Part shown: one piece after another, positions 17,301 through 17,500 of the stretch
Position numbering within the stretch: the first letter of the stretch is position 1
Layout of the letters: every line of letters begins with the position of its first letter
Source: Actinidia chinensis
Taxonomy: Eukaryota; Streptophyta; Magnoliopsida; Ericales; Actinidiaceae
Reading direction: 5' to 3'
NCBI GenBank assembly: GCA_009663005.1
Contig: VIGQ01001178.1
Span: 1 to 17,500, forward strand
Length of the DNA: 17,500 nt
Position numbers and translations under genes: made by a program
The notes under the pieces: generated by a model
Database searches by the model: none
Seen by the model: only the letters and a program-made list of their open reading frames with translations
What the model was told of the DNA's origin: nothing

Positions 17301-17500
17301 ACACCTTCAAACCTGAACCCAAAAAATAACCCTAAAATCGGGAGCCCAAATCAGACATAGCGAAAAAATTGAAAACCTTAAAAAAAACATACCGATCGTC
17401 TTGAATAATATAGTTTTAGTTTTTAGAACACCCCCCCCCCCCCCCCACAATGGACGTAATTCCATGAAGAAGTTGTGTGGCGCTTCTTCGGGGGCCAATT
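17301..17500. repeat. Right-edge sequence with a 16-base C run
   Basis: AT-rich sequence containing C16 at 17431-17446. The minus-strand frame 17307-17498 reads the G-run as polyglycine and is not a gene. Such a long C run is uncommon in plant DNA and its length is unlikely to be called exactly. Confidence 0.6.

Overview
The window looks like nuclear DNA from a flowering plant. It is AT-rich, with long A/T homopolymers, GT-AG introns of about 85-100 bases, plant L1-type non-LTR retrotransposon (LINE) remains, MITE-like foldback elements and pyrimidine/TA microsatellites. No bacterial features (operons, Shine-Dalgarno sites, CRISPR) are present. There is no intact, confidently identifiable protein gene. 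Most long open frames are by-products of composition or fragments of decayed genes. The species cannot be named from the sequence.

Layout. Bases 1-1069 hold two short coding-like stretches on the minus strand. Bases 1070-1210 carry one of three diverged copies of a minus-strand gene-like fragment. The other copies are at about 4583-4783 and 13080-13320, with more gene-like sequence at 3889-4101. Bases 1245-3055 are a frame-broken plant LINE (LINE A) with recognisable reverse transcriptase palm motifs and a C-terminal zf-RVT-like end. Bases 1921-3650 recur at 11245-12865, where the second LINE part (LINE B) lacks the catalytic core. The match continues about 550-600 bases past the zf-RVT end, so this looks like one duplicated segment and not two independent insertions. 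A third LINE piece of another family (LINE C) lies at 10085-10930.

Bases 5976-9060 are clearly less AT-rich than their surroundings and may be a foreign insert (LTR-retroelement-like) or a decayed host gene. A candidate 100-base intron lies at 8165-8264. Bases 9066-9860 are an extreme A/T homopolymer tract with repeated AAAACAGTTTT-like words and a perfect 26-base palindrome. A probable MITE fragment follows at 9910-10070.

Bases 13874-16385 contain a tandem duplication of a promoter/5'-region-like unit. The second copy is interrupted by a 212-base foldback element (15241-15452) flanked by TTAAG, and the first copy preserves the empty site. A related-looking GCTTTTT-rich element (16633-16835), a (CCTCT)5 tract, a possible tRNA-derived SINE fragment (17188-17300) and a 16-base C run finish the window.

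The two copies of the LINE segment differ largely by single-base insertions and deletions, often in homopolymers, with the breaks in different places. This is what uncorrected long-read consensus looks like, so at least some of the frame breaks reported here may be assembly error and not biology. I found no convincing new multi-gene system. The most informative items are the filled/empty-site tandem duplication, the three-copy gene fragment and the indel pattern.
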